Assembly: GCF_017654505.1 (NCBI RefSeq)
Contig: NC_054537.1
Location: forward strand, 68,124,645-68,188,644
Length of the DNA: 64,000 nt
Origin: Polyodon spathula
Lineage: Eukaryota; Chordata; Actinopteri; Acipenseriformes; Polyodontidae
Reading direction: 5' to 3'
Shown here: positions 45,404-56,875 of the stretch, piece by piece
Numbering within the stretch: the stretch's first letter is position 1
How the letters are laid out: every line of letters starts with the position of its first letter
The notes under the pieces: model-generated
What the model was told of the DNA's origin: nothing
The model's input: the letters and a program-made list of their open reading frames with translations, nothing else
Database searches by the model: none
Made by a program: the position numbers and the translations under genes

Positions 45404-46535
45404 CACCTTCGCTATAAAAAACCTGTTGGTGTCCAAGCTTTTTGTTGGTTATATCAAGGGGTTTGTTGTAGTGAAAAGACAATCAAAATGAATGATACTC
45501 TGTTGGAGTAAGTGAATGAGATAAGATTGTGACTACAAGTAGAATTACATGTACCTGTTCGTCTCATGTATGCAGTATTCTGCCTTTGCTTTATCCTATT
45601 TGTTAAAGAATTAAAACACAATACAAAAAGCAAAAATCCTGAATTGAAGCTGAACTTTTATCAAAATCAATCCGACATGAATCGTTTCAAAGTGAACCAA
45701 ATCTTAATCAAAACTGAGCTTTTATTCCAAATCAACATGACATGAAAAGTTAATCAGATCCTCAAGTTTTTTCTTTTTTTTTTTTTTCTTTAATCAGTTT
45801 TGCAGCAGGGTTGCTGAACAAGCCAAAAACAGAGTGCTTTTTGATAACCTATATTCACGACAGAGATATGCTTGCATTACTGCTTTCTTCAAACGATCAA
45901 TATAGTTTCCAGCTTTGCTGCAACATAAAATGACTTTAGTTTCAGAGGCTGTGGCAGTTACACAGCGCACGCTTCTTATTAAGACAAAAGAGTTGACTTC
46001 ACTGCAGAGGTGGCATCCCGTGCATATAGACCAGGATGTTGACAGTGTGTGTATACTGTAACAAAAATCCTTAACACTTTAACAATGAACCTTCAGTCGA
46101 TTCAAGGCCAAACCCGATATTTATTACACTAATACACAATCAAAGACAATCTGCCAATTGTTAATTAACAATTAAAAGGTCTTTGTGGGACACGACCTAC
46201 GCCGAAAAAACGAATTCATTTTTAAAAGGAATCCCAGGGTGAAACTATTCTGTCTCTGTTTATTTGCTTATCTCTCTGCTTCACAACAACAACAAAAACA
46301 CTCCCCCGTTACTGGTCTTTAGCCCCAGTTAGTCCCGCCTCATCCCACTACACGGCCAGTCACCACCACCATAAGCTATTCAACTGATGTGAAACACAGC
46401 CCCTCCTACTCCAAGTGTTCCTGCACTTCACAGACCTCACAATATTACCTGTTTTTATTTTTTTATTTGGGGTACAGGGGCCAGATTCATTATAGCCAAA
46501 GGTTTGTTATAATGAAGGCCATTATAGCGAGGGTG
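45404..46535. mobile_element. Tigger/pogo-like DNA element with TA target duplication
   Basis: The left end CACCTTCGCTATAA (45404-) and right end TTATAGCGAGGGTG (to 46535) are inverse copies with one mismatch. Each is flanked by TA (45402-45403, 46536-46537), the target of Tc1/mariner-pogo elements. Subterminal GGGTTTGTTGTAGTG and GTTTGTTATAATGAAGG also correspond. Terminal repeats of CCCTCGCTATAA type are familiar from Tigger-like elements. No transposase frame survives. The interior has an imperfect tandem of about 65 bases (45648 and 45713 units) and an LTR-like segment (46057-46441, TGTAACA...CCTCACA) whose flanks do not match, so that nested call is unproven. Confidence 0.6.
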
Positions 46536-46689
46536 TACTATACATTAATTTTGTTAATCAGAACCATACACATACTTTACAAGTGTACCACTGTGTTGCA
46601 CTGACATGTATAACAAGTTACAGTATGTTATGTATTAAAGTCATTCAAATGACCCCATTCTACATCGGGCCATAAACACGTTCCTGCTC

Positions 46690-47270
46690 TATCCAAGGAT
46701 TTAGATTCGGTGATCAATCTGTAATTATTAGTCAGTTAGCGGATGATACATGTTTATTCTTGAGAAATGTGGAGGAATTAAAGCTATCATAAGTCTGTAT
46801 ACAAATGTTCACCAAATTTTGCAGATTAAGGTTAAATTTAAAGACGTGTTAGTTATTAACTATTCAAGCTACTGATATCTCTGAAATTCATGGTATCACA
46901 ATGAAAGAGGTAGTAAAGTACTTAGAAATAACCATAACAAAGAATCAAAGAGAAAGAACACCCCTGAACTTTAATTCCAAACTTGATTCTGTGGGGAAAC
47001 TATTTAATAGTTGGATTCAGGAATTTGGTTTGGTTCTGAGGAATCTATTGAACATTTGTTTTCCCAATGTGATAGAACCTATTGATTCTGGAAAAATCTT
47101 TCAAGCTATTTGTCCGACAAGCTTTCCACTCAACTAACAATTCTTGTTCATGATGTAATTTTCCACTTCACTTTTTTTCGAATGACAGTGAGTCATACTA
47201 TACTGTACAGTGATGTTTTAGAGTTTGGAATGTTGCATTTGTGCTCTGTGCCTTTAAGAAGCGCAATAAA
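46690..47270 (+). pseudogene. Tx1-type L1 LINE ORF2 fragment with internal deletion
   Basis: Plus-strand frames give GFRFGDQSVIISQLADDTCL (about 46698-46757), the RT catalytic ADD box intact as LADDT. After a frame change come ATDISEIHGITMKEVVKYLE and ITITKNQRERTPLNFN with KLFNSW (46870-47015), the conserved thumb region. The frame then jumps straight to FGSEESIEHLFSQCDRTY (another frame, about 47020-47080), which is the C-terminal cysteine-knuckle region. The intervening 400 or so residues expected in this family are missing, so there is a deletion junction near 47018. The thumb sequence differs clearly from the L1 at 26.7-29.75 kb, so this is a second lineage. Confidence 0.8.
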
Positions 47271-48289
47271 CGACCCATTACTGTTACAGAACATTTTTTT
47301 AGGGACTATTCTCTTGTGAACGTACATTATAGCTTTAATGCCCCTCGTGTCTCCGACATGTTATACCTTTATTTTCTCCGCAATTGAGTTTTCTTATACT
47401 TGTGAGTATTTTCAATTGAAAATTGGACATCATACTCTAATATAACTTGTTCCTTGTTTCGGACAATATGCCCATAGCAGTGAACCAACTTTTTGACATT
47501 TGTCTGCCTTCTCACTGTATGAGTTATTTTAAAGCACACACATAACTATGTTTACTGCTGATATTACAAGTGTACTTTCATTTAAAAACATGACCGGCAG
47601 GTCTGTTCTGTGGTCTTTGGATCAGTAAAAATGTAATAACATTTTCAAATAGTCAATATTTAATTCTGTAAATGCAACTGATAGTTGTAATTTAGGTTAT
47701 TAACTGCACTGTGATTTATGGTGAGGGTCAGACAACAGTAAGAAACCAAGAACTAGCAAGGTCCTCCGGTGATAATAAAAAAAGGGGGATATAATAAACT
47801 TTACTGTACTGGCTGAGAAATGGCTTTTATATCTTGTATTGAGAATAGCACTTCATACATTTTAATGGTCCATGTTATTAATAAGGCTACATAATGCATG
47901 GATGTCTTCAACACAACTCAGAGCAATGTCTTTCTGTTGCCTGCCCAGTTTAAACAGTTTTAATTGAAGTATGGTTCAACAGTGGAGGCAAGGACAGGCC
48001 TCTAATTTAAATGATTTCTCAAAGATATTACAGCAATTACAAAACAAATGTGGTCTCTGTCTATTATACAGGGTCGCCAAAGCCACACTACAGGATGTGC
48101 ATAACAGTGTCAAGTCTGTGAGAGCACTACATTGCTCTTGTTTTGTTTTATGCAGAAGTACTTTTACAGAGAGTGAAGACCTTTCAATATTAACAAAAAC
48201 GAAAGTGTTGTAGATTGTACAACGCACAAGACGACGTCATGATATAAAGATAATAAAGATGAGACCTATATAAATTTAGCCTGGTACTT
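47271..48289. other. Non-coding, nothing recognised
   Basis: Overlapping 80-codon frames on both strands at 47971-48227 carry no recognisable motif. Confidence 0.5.
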
Positions 48290-48480
48290 TTGCACTGTAT
48301 TTTTTGCAGTGTTCCCATGCTTTTCCCACATGTATACTAGTTTACCCTGGTTTGCCATGTCTTTTTTTAATATGTTTTACCTTACCTTGCTGGTCTTTAC
48401 AGTACTTGCCAATGCTTTGCCATGCTTTCACTTGGCCTTCTTTTACTTTGCTATGCTTTTATTATGGTAAACTTTTAAAG
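48290..48480. repeat. Degenerate minisatellite-like CT/TG-rich tract
   Basis: Recurring variants of CCATGCTTT and TTTGCC(A)TG (CCCATGCTTTTCCC, TTTGCCATGTC, GCTTTGCCATGCTTT, TTTGCTATGCTTTT) at irregular spacing of about 20-40 bases suggest a decayed tandem repeat. The 68-codon frame 48304-48510 follows from it. Confidence 0.45.
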
Positions 48481-50984
48481 GGGAGAACTAAAATGAAAAA
48501 TATACTGTAGAGTCCAGTGAAGTGCATTTAACAATCCTCAGCTTCCATTACCTTATGAAACATTAAAACAAAGTATCAAGTTCAACAGACCAGGGTCAAT
48601 CTATTAGTCTGCACTAATATATAGTTATCCTGTATCATATATGAATATAAAAATACAAAAGCCTAATGAAAAAATGTATACAGCAATGTTCTATCTAATT
48701 TAAAGGTAATATTTGATGTCTCTTACAGATCATCTACTAAAACAGGTATCCCAGACTCACGGCAGTGTCACGGCCTGCAGACTTGCCCTTGTCATGCCAC
48801 TGTGGCTGTTCATAAACATATGGCCTTTGATGGCCTCCCTTGAGAGCTGTGCATTGTTTTCAAATATAAAACTAGAGCATCTTCATTTGACATTTTTAAT
48901 AGATCAGTCATCAAATTAAATTATCAAGTAATCAGTGTCTGAAAGACTTGACATTTCAGTAAAAAGGTAGATTGGCAGTGTATATTGTACATGTAGAATG
49001 CTTCCCCATAAACTCTCAAGTCTTTCTTTACAGTCCAGTATTTTCCTCTCTTTGATGACATTTGACATTGTCAGGGAGAAACCCATGATGACTTTTGACA
49101 AATGATATACCAACCCATGATTATGACATATCAACCCATCAGAGACAAGCTATGACACACTTCTGGCGTTATACTGGTACTATTAAGGAAAAGACTCTTT
49201 GCAGCTGCAGTTGTAAGGAAGAGAAGGTTACGGACTCTATCTCTCTGCTCCTGAACTACTCTGTGAAGTATACTGATCTGTCCTGCTTAAACTGCTGCTG
49301 GTACTTCTCAATACATAATTTGAATGTCCTGTATATTTAATGGCATTTAAAACTTTATAGCTCTTAATACGATAACACTCATGTCAGCCTTTTGTTGCAA
49401 CCCTTGTATAATATGCAATGCATACTACCTTATTAACAGCACCAGCTGTGCCACAGCATATTTGATTAAACCCCTAAATGTTAAAAACTCTTTAATAGTA
49501 GAAAAACATTAACATTATAAACCAGCTTAGTACTACATTCTGGCACCTAAACCTATTGTAAAAATTAATCAGAGCAAGAATACTCATTGTCTGTCACATT
49601 TTCAACCCTCAGGACAACAGTTTTCCACTATAATGAGATAAATCCATGTAGTATATTTTTCAATGTAACACACCATTGCCTACATCCTCATAATATTTGA
49701 AAAAGAAAATGTGCATTCTGTTGGTATAGCATAGTTTTTTTAAATATTTAACACTTGTATGCACTTTAATATTATATATATATATTTGAATGTACGGATT
49801 AACCAATTAAGATCAAAACCTTCTTCAATCTCTGTCCCAAGGCATATATGCAAACATTACACATTTTCCTACCTTCTTGTGACTAGGTGAAAGAATCCAA
49901 AACATTGACACATAAAAACATTTCACTGCTTTCATTGCTTGCTTCAAAACTTGTTTGTTCTAAATATGTTTACAGAAAACCTCTACAAAACTAAAGTGTA
50001 GTTGGTAACGGTTTCGCACAATCGGTTTCACATAAACTCTCATAAAATCATTTCCCGTACTTTACACAGAGAACAATCTCAGGTATTTGATACAATCACT
50101 GATCACTGAACTCTGCTGTGAAAAAAGTATGAAGAGTAAAGGCAGAAAACGTTCAGAAAACTGCAGGGTACTGAAACACATAAGTAACACCCCTATTACA
50201 AGAGATTGGCATTAAAAGTGGCAGGAGGGGGTACATAGCAAGAGACTTCATTCATTGGTCTTGGTTCCACACGTGTTATGAATTTGGCTAGTCTTGGTCG
50301 GAGAACACCCTGTTGTCCATTAGTAGAGATTACAACCAAACTACAGTATTTCTATCTCAGCAAACCTGGCATCCTCTGCTCATGAAAGGACTTTGATGAA
50401 ATAAACATGCTGTCTGCATCATCCTCTGCTCCCAGCAGCTGCAGGTGCCATCCAGATTAGGGTTGGGACAGATTGCTAGAACAGCATGAAGCAACATCGC
50501 ACAGCACTTGGCACCTCCCTAGCTCCCCTGGAGTAAAACAGTGATTTATTCCCCGGTGCAGTGGTTTCTACAAGCTTTAATCCCCACTGTCATCATCTGC
50601 TTGCAAGGTTAGTGCAGACTTTATTTCCAGGTTTTCTTCATCCAGAGAACCAACTTTGCATCGTATGTGCCAAAATTCTATTTGTACCACACACTGAAAC
50701 TAGGGAGAAACACTGTACTGCTTCAGATGTCTTGGCTTTATTCAGCAACTAGAAATCATGTTTGCTTAGCTTTTTGTAGCAAGCACGTTGATAGCATGTT
50801 GCATTTGTTTTGTTGTTGTTGTTGTTGTGGTTTTTCAAAAGTACCCATGATCAGAATAAACCCAGGATCTACAATCATCAAATCTTTTAATCTTGTTGTA
50901 CTGTAGGGCCCAACTAATTTTGATGCAAAGTTATTCCAGTAATTAGTATTAGTAACCTTCAATCTTCATAAAACCCCCATCTCA
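48481..50984. other. Non-coding, nothing recognised
   Basis: A long gene-free stretch. Short frames at 48713-48919, 48916-49134 (minus), 49095-49340 and 50561-50906 have no domains. A (GTT)n run lies at about 50810-50827. Confidence 0.5.
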
Positions 50985-51996
50985 CTTTTGACTGGGACTT
51001 TGACTGGGCCATTCCAGAACCTTGATTTTATTCTTCTTTAACCATTCTGAAGTAGATTTTGATGTGTGCTTTGGATCGTTGTTGTGTTGGAATGTCCAGT
51101 TGTGCTTTAAATCAAGTTTTGTAGCAGAGGGTTTCAGATGATTGGCCAATATCTTTTGGTATGCTATGGAATCCATTTAACCATGTATTGGAACTACATC
51201 CCCTGTGCCATTAGAGGAATGCTTGACAATAGGTATGGTGTTCTATTCTTTGTATGCCTCACCAGACTTTCTCCAAAAATACTGACCATCAGCGTGACCA
51301 AATAGCTCAATTTTTGTTTCATCACTCATCAAAACCTTTGACCAGAACTCATATCCATCATTCACATGCCATTTTGCATGCTTTAAGCGATTGTCATTGT
51401 GACATTTTCCTAAGAGTGTTTCTTTCCTTGGCCTGCGACCATAGAGACCTTCACAATGCAATACTCAATGTATGGTTGAAATGGAAACCCTAGTCCCACT
51501 CGCAGCCGATTCAATTTGAATGTCTTTGGCAGTCAATTTTGGATTGTTATTAACCTCCCTCACAATTATTCTTCTTGTTCTTGGTGAAAGTGTGTTGTGA
51601 CAGTACCATGAGTACTGAGCTTAATGACAATAAATCATTTTCTACCCAAGGTCTTCAGATAGCTCTTTACTGTCCCATATTGACTTATTGTTAATGACAG
51701 CAATCATCCTATGCCTAACGCTTTTACACTCTAAGAATGTTCACCTACAATCCAGCATTTTCTAGAATTAGGTTCTGCATTATCATATTGAAATTTCTAG
51801 CACCTTGTAGACAATTCTATCATAGCATCAAAAGGTATAATCAAAGGGTATAAATACTTCTATTTCTTGTAACTTTTTTTTCCTCATCCACAAAAGCAAA
51901 ACTTTTGCTACAAAAGATTTTTCCTAAAATTCTTTGTTTTTGAAAAAATTCTAGAAATTATACATTTGCATTGGGATAAACTTTTGACTACAACTG
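50985..51996 (-). pseudogene. Tc1-like transposase pseudogene with 5' terminal repeat
   Basis: The high-coordinate end carries a Tc1-type terminal repeat (minus strand CAGTTGTAGTCAAAAGTTTA, ending 51996) next to a TA target. The minus-strand frames follow the family order. Second DNA-binding helix region: PRTRRIIVREVNNNPKLTAK (about 51590-51530). Catalytic domain: FWSKVLMSDETKIELFG with the first Asp (about 51330) and YFWRKSGEAYKE. Then VKHSSNGTG, from which the expected GGGSxMLWGCF block is deleted. The second Asp lies in [20 protein letters not shown] (about 51095-51035), then LEWPSQSPS. The frame stops before the third acidic residue, and the other terminal repeat is not found. Stops occur at several places. 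A different Tc1 family from the 18.4 kb copy. Confidence 0.85.
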
Positions 51997-51998
51997 TA

Positions 51999-52517
51999 TA
52001 TATTGTAATGAAGCAGGCACTGGTGTGCAATATTTTATGCAAACAGCTTCAACAATCCCATCGTATGTGAAAAACAAAGTACCCCAACAACTTTTCAAAT
52101 GAAAATAGGGCGGTGCCTATATATTTATTTTCTTCACAAAACAAACAAATAAAGCAAAAGCCTAACTCCCTTCAGAGTACTGCCTATACCTTTGCAAGAA
52201 TCTAACTATAACTGGGCAGCTAGTCAGTTTACCAGTACTCAAAATACTTTACTTGCACTATGTTTTAACTCACAATCCACTTCCTAACTTTCCCCAAACT
52301 CCCACACCTAATAACCCACCTGAGGTTCATTTATATCGCAGCTAGACGCAGCTGATCAGCATTTCCCATTATCTTTGATTAGTCAGTGTATTATTCAATT
52401 TAGAATGTCTTTACCAAGATGGCCCCCTATTGACTTCAGTCACAGTTAGATGGAGTGTCCTACCCTAAGCCGAGGGTCCTAAAGCCTCCAGATATTGTTA
52501 GGATAGTACACAAGAAG

Positions 52518-52519
<2 letters not shown>
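51999..52519. other. Non-coding, nothing recognised
   Basis: Mixed sequence without coding signature. Confidence 0.55.

Positions 52520-52597
<78 letters not shown>
52520..52597. repeat. (TA)n microsatellite
   Basis: TA run with TTATATATATTATA interruptions. Confidence 0.95.
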
Positions 52598-52601
<4 letters not shown>

Positions 52602-53333
52602 TGCTTTGTTCTATTGACTAAACTACAGAACACACATATCTAAAATGGATGTTTCTCCAAAGCAGGTTTGTAAGCAGCGCATAATTTGCTATATTCTCAA
52701 AGCTATTTACTCTAATTCGTCCAAAGCACAATTTTTGTTTTAGCAAAGCAAAATACACTGTAAAATTGACGAACATTTAAATTGGATGACCAAAGGTCAT
52801 TTTATACACCAGTGTGTTGATAGTGTTTGTTGTGAGGATGCTATGCTGAAGCTCAGGCTTAATGGCAGACATTGGAGGTCTAAAGCAAGTAAGCATCAGC
52901 CTCACACTCTGATTTCCCAGGAGGCTTTCCTTGCTCATCCCAGCAGGACTCACTGGAGAAGGCATCCAATTGTCTCCTGTAGTACATACTCAGTTGTAAG
53001 TATCAAAAGAGATATAAATCCAAAGTAGCACCATCCACCTTATGTTACAAGTGAAATTATTTTGGTGGTAATTCCCAATGAACAACTATCTGCTTGTTTG
53101 AGAAGGAAGAGTCTGGAACGTAACTGTGTGGCTGGGCATACAGTACAATAATCCGTCGCATATCTGGCTGAGGTCAGACCAGAGTAAGGGCAGATATGTA
53201 AAATGAATCCTGTTTTAGCTACCATTATAAACAGATTACTCTATATTCACACAATTATTGTTTTGTGATTCAGCTTTTATTAGGGAGCTCCCCTAAATCC
53301 CTTCTTTAGAAAGATACAGTGTATTAATGCTTG
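52598..53333. other. Non-coding; weak regulatory-like patch at 52830-53000
   Basis: The patch is complex and repeat-free with overlapping 62- and 80-codon frames on opposite strands, neither with a recognised domain. The rest shows nothing. Confidence 0.45.
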
Positions 53334-53625
53334 TAACAGGGTAGACATTTGCCATGTGGGTGCATGCAGTCACTGCTGAGTGACAGGCAGGTGATCAAGA
53401 TGGAGACTGAAGTTGATACATCCTGCAGGCAAACAACACACTGAAGAGCTCACATGACACTACCAGCAATGGCAGCACACAGAGCACATACAGCATAATG
53501 CGTGACAACTTTGGTAGGATCTACAATCTCTGAACTAATCTTCTCTGTTCAATAATAGACTAACGTTGTTGAAGAGGTTGATCATGGTGGATAAACGGTT
53601 AGGGCGGATGTGACGGACAGATACA
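53334..53625 (+). other. LTR-like segment, unproven
   Basis: Begins TGTAACAGGGTAGAC, similar to the TGTGACAGGGCAGA start of the 37.7 kb LTR (minus strand), and is GC-richer than its flanks. No matching end, TATA box or target duplication was found. Confidence 0.25.
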
Positions 53626-54179
53626 TGATAGATCACTGTAGTTACAATCACACTAATGTAAATATGACATGATATCTGTTCAAGTTTGCAGAAAAATTGT
53701 ATTTATCCAAAAACAAATATTCTTTATTAACTGTAGAAAATGATATATCTTTGTATAAAATATAATTCTATAGAAAGTTATATTAATTTTTACATATTTA
53801 ATTAATAGGAAAGCACAATCATACCACATATAGTTTGAGCTCACCCTGTACATATGTTTCAAATGAGGTAGATAAGTCTACCTATTTAAAACATTGCAAC
53901 AGGGAATTAAAGAAAACTGATTCAATGCCAAGTTCATGCTACAGTTTTCTGCTTGGTCTCACAGCACCAGCTGGAGTGGAGCTGGGCACTGCCAGCAGTA
54001 TAAAATCCAAGAAACTCAGCATGTGATGCTGCTAAATACATTCCCTACTGGGAGGCATTGAAATGAAGAGAGGGAGAGCTGGTGAGAGATAGAGAAGGAT
54101 GGCTCATAGTTATTGGTGGTAAGGTCAGCAGTAAACACAGTTCACAGAAAGGCATTCTCTGTGCTGATTCTAATGGAGA
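53626..54179. other. Non-coding, nothing recognised
   Basis: Short frames on both strands lack motifs. Confidence 0.5.
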
Positions 54180-54640
54180 TAAATAACACTGGCCGTAAAA
54201 GGAGTGAAGTAGTAAGACTGTTCCCTACGCTACCCATGCAAGTCTTTCAGCTCTGTGATAGTGAGCTGTAAAATGGTCAGAGCAAAAACTATTAGATTCC
54301 AAGCAGCAGGGCCCCCCATTATCTCTGTAATCTGGTGATAATTAGAATTAGTGGTGGCGCTCCCCTAGGGTGAGCATTTGAATGCTTTGCAATCTCCACA
54401 AAGGGATGAAGGTGGAACCTCCAACACCCCTCGCCCAAACTGATATTCAACTGATAATAAACCTGGTTAGTTTGCATGTAAATCAGTAGCCCAGCCCATT
54501 AATCTGCTGATAATTAGAATTCTCAATAGACTACTAAAAGAGATGTTAGCTGCCTAATTGTGCTATCATCTGCTACCAGCTATTAAAGAAAATTGATAAA
54601 AGCTACCTCTTACATTTGTGTGCATAGCTCTTTCCGAGTA
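54180..54640. promoter_or_regulatory. Candidate conserved non-coding element with a duplicated 22-base homeodomain motif
   Basis: A repeat-free complex block. A 22-base unit with core GATAATTAGAATT occurs at 54328-54349 and again at 54500-54521, identical except at one position, and each copy is preceded by CCCATTA or CCCCATTA. The block also contains TAATTGTGCTATCATCTGCT, AAATTGATAAAAGC and GCATGTAAATCAG (octamer/homeodomain-like). TAATTA and GATAA cores this dense, with an exact internal duplication, suggest an enhancer. The conservation itself is unverified. Confidence 0.42.
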
Positions 54641-55069
54641 GGTCCCCTTTAGATGGGTTTAGCTAGTGCACACATACAAACATTGGCTGTGGTTCAGGAG
54701 AACTGAGTGGGTGTGAGAACGCTTGTTTTTGCAACTAACTATACAAGTCTCTGTGCGGTTTCAGTTCTCACTCATCTGATCTTTAGCAAGAAGCTCTAGA
54801 AGGAAGGAGTTTATTATTTTATTTCACACACACACACACACAAAAAAAGCTCATACCTATTAAAAAAAACAACACACAAATGTGAAGTGAGTATTTACTA
54901 AGAACAATTAGCATTGTTTTGCCAGCACATCATAGCTGATTAACATCATCACTGGACACATATAAATTGAATTGTAAAAAGGGTTTGAGTTGTTTTAAGT
55001 GGTGATATTCCACTTGTTTTTAGCTATGTTAACCCAACCCTATGACCTAGTGAATCTCAAATAATTTCA
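54641..55069. other. Non-coding; short (AC)n at 54826-54841
   Basis: No gene. The region is continuous in texture with the candidate regulatory blocks on both sides. Confidence 0.5.
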
Positions 55070-55400
55070 CACCACTCTCAGCCCAGCTGGCACCGCACGA
55101 CACAGTCTTCTTTGTGCGGTTCACTCAACCTACTCTGAAGCCCCTACTGCATTTGTGAAGCATGTGCACAGCTTGTGGAAAATCTTAATTACTGCTCGAC
55201 ATAGCCCTTCATGCAAATCAACTGTCAGATTTGGATATGGTTTATTTAATTTATGCACACACATTTAATAAAAATAAACAAATAAATAAATAATAAAATA
55301 AAATGCAATAACATGTTTTGTTTATTCTCATTACCACCAATTGAAATGGCCTAATCCCTATAAATGGCTTTTGCACTGGACAATTCCAAACTAATCCAAG
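55070..55400. promoter_or_regulatory. Candidate conserved non-coding element
   Basis: Complex sequence with ATCTTAATTACTGCTCG, CTTCATGCAAATCAACTGTC (ATGCAAAT octamer next to a TALE-like CTGTC), and CCACCAATTGAAATGGCCTA, interrupted only by an A/T-rich AAATAAATAAATAATAAAAT stretch. No open frame. Inferred from texture only. Confidence 0.33.
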
Positions 55401-56796
55401 TTATTAAAAAAAAACAAAAAAACTGTTATATCTGTTTCAAAATAGCCAACAGACAATCAATTTACATTTATGAAATATTAGGTGCTGGGCTAAACTAAAA
55501 TACACAATACTGACTTAATTTTAAATTAGGAAATTGCCTTGAAGTCTATGTGTCTTACTTTATTTGTGTGCCAGTTTACTGTGATTACATACAGGCAATT
55601 AGACGTCAAAACATTTACAGCCCCCCTTATCTATGTTGTTTGCTCGATTGGCCAGAATCAATGAATGAAAACATTTAATGCAAACAAATTTATAAAAATA
55701 CAAAATTATGCACGCAGTGGCTTTTTTAACGATTCATTAATTACTTACAAAAGGTAAAGCACCAACATGGAGAACCTTCCAATGCACTGGATATGCAAAA
55801 TGTCAGTTTTGTATTTCTGTGTTTGTTATACCCTACACTTCAAACTGACAAAGAAAATGTGGTTCCATTATGTGCTGAAAAAAAGAAGTGTAACAGATAA
55901 TGTACACGTATACCTTAACTGACTTTGAAATTAGTATGCAATGAATCTAACTGGATTACAAACACACTGCATCAAACGTTATTTATATTTATTAAAAATG
56001 GACAGGAGACAGCTTGACCTTGCCTTTTTAATAAAAGACATGGGTTCCACTTCTGTCTACATTTTAATTGTGGGATGATTAGTGAATAGTTAAAAGATAA
56101 AGACACCATGTTGTGTGTATTTGTATAAAGCCACTTTAGCTCATGTTATAGCTGATCAAAGGCAATAATGGTTAAAGTACATTAAGCACAACATTGTGCA
56201 GTTTGCTACTGAACTGAACTGGAGGGATGAAAGAACAGCACAGAATTAGTTTATAGTTTATATAACACATGTTAAAGTACACAGCAAGTGCTAAATATAC
56301 ATTCTCAGAGTATAACTCACTAATAGCCCTTATAGTGTGTTTGTGTCTTTATATGTTTTGTTCTGTGTAACTTCTGTGTAGTATTTTTAGCAAGGCATTC
56401 CCATGGCTGTCAAGATTACCATGGTATAAAACCCATATTTGAGAAGTGACCTTTAAATAAATCCAACACATTGTTTTCCAGCCATTACTTAAAATAAAAC
56501 AAATTTGCCTCTGGCAGTAATACATATCTCTGAAGGCCCCTCCTTCACTTCTAGAGGACATTCTGTTCCCAGCATTATTTATTTTATTTATTTTTCTCTT
56601 AATAGACAAATGTAATCAGATAACTACAGATAGGTCTGTACACAAGCACATAGCCTTTAGGTTATTTTTATTGCAGCTTTAATGAAAGTTGCTCTGAAAC
56701 AGGCTGCAAACTTTAAATTGAAATGGTCTTATTGTTATTAAAAAAAGACACACCTTTCTAAACCATATATTCCAGTGTGTCTTTTTAAAAGGTCAA

Positions 56797-56798
<2 letters not shown>
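55401..56798. other. Non-coding, nothing recognised
   Basis: Unique-looking AT-rich DNA. The 86-codon minus-strand frame at 56349-56609 has no recognised domain. Confidence 0.5.

Positions 56799-56875
<77 letters not shown>
56799..56875. repeat. (ATT)n microsatellite
   Basis: About 25 ATT units. Confidence 0.97.

Noticed and set aside
46057..46441. Possible minus-strand solo LTR (TGTAACA...CCTCACA)
   Set aside because: The flanking five bases (TATAC and ATATT) do not match and no TATA or polyadenylation signal is clear. It is mentioned only within the Tigger-like element.
48304..48510. Leu/Phe/Cys-rich frame resembling a small membrane protein
   Set aside because: Hydrophobicity comes from the degenerate CCATGCTTT-type repeat tract, with no other support.
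53334..53625. LTR related to the 37.7 kb unit
   Set aside because: Only the first 14 or so bases are similar, with no second boundary. Kept as a low-confidence feature and not as a finding.
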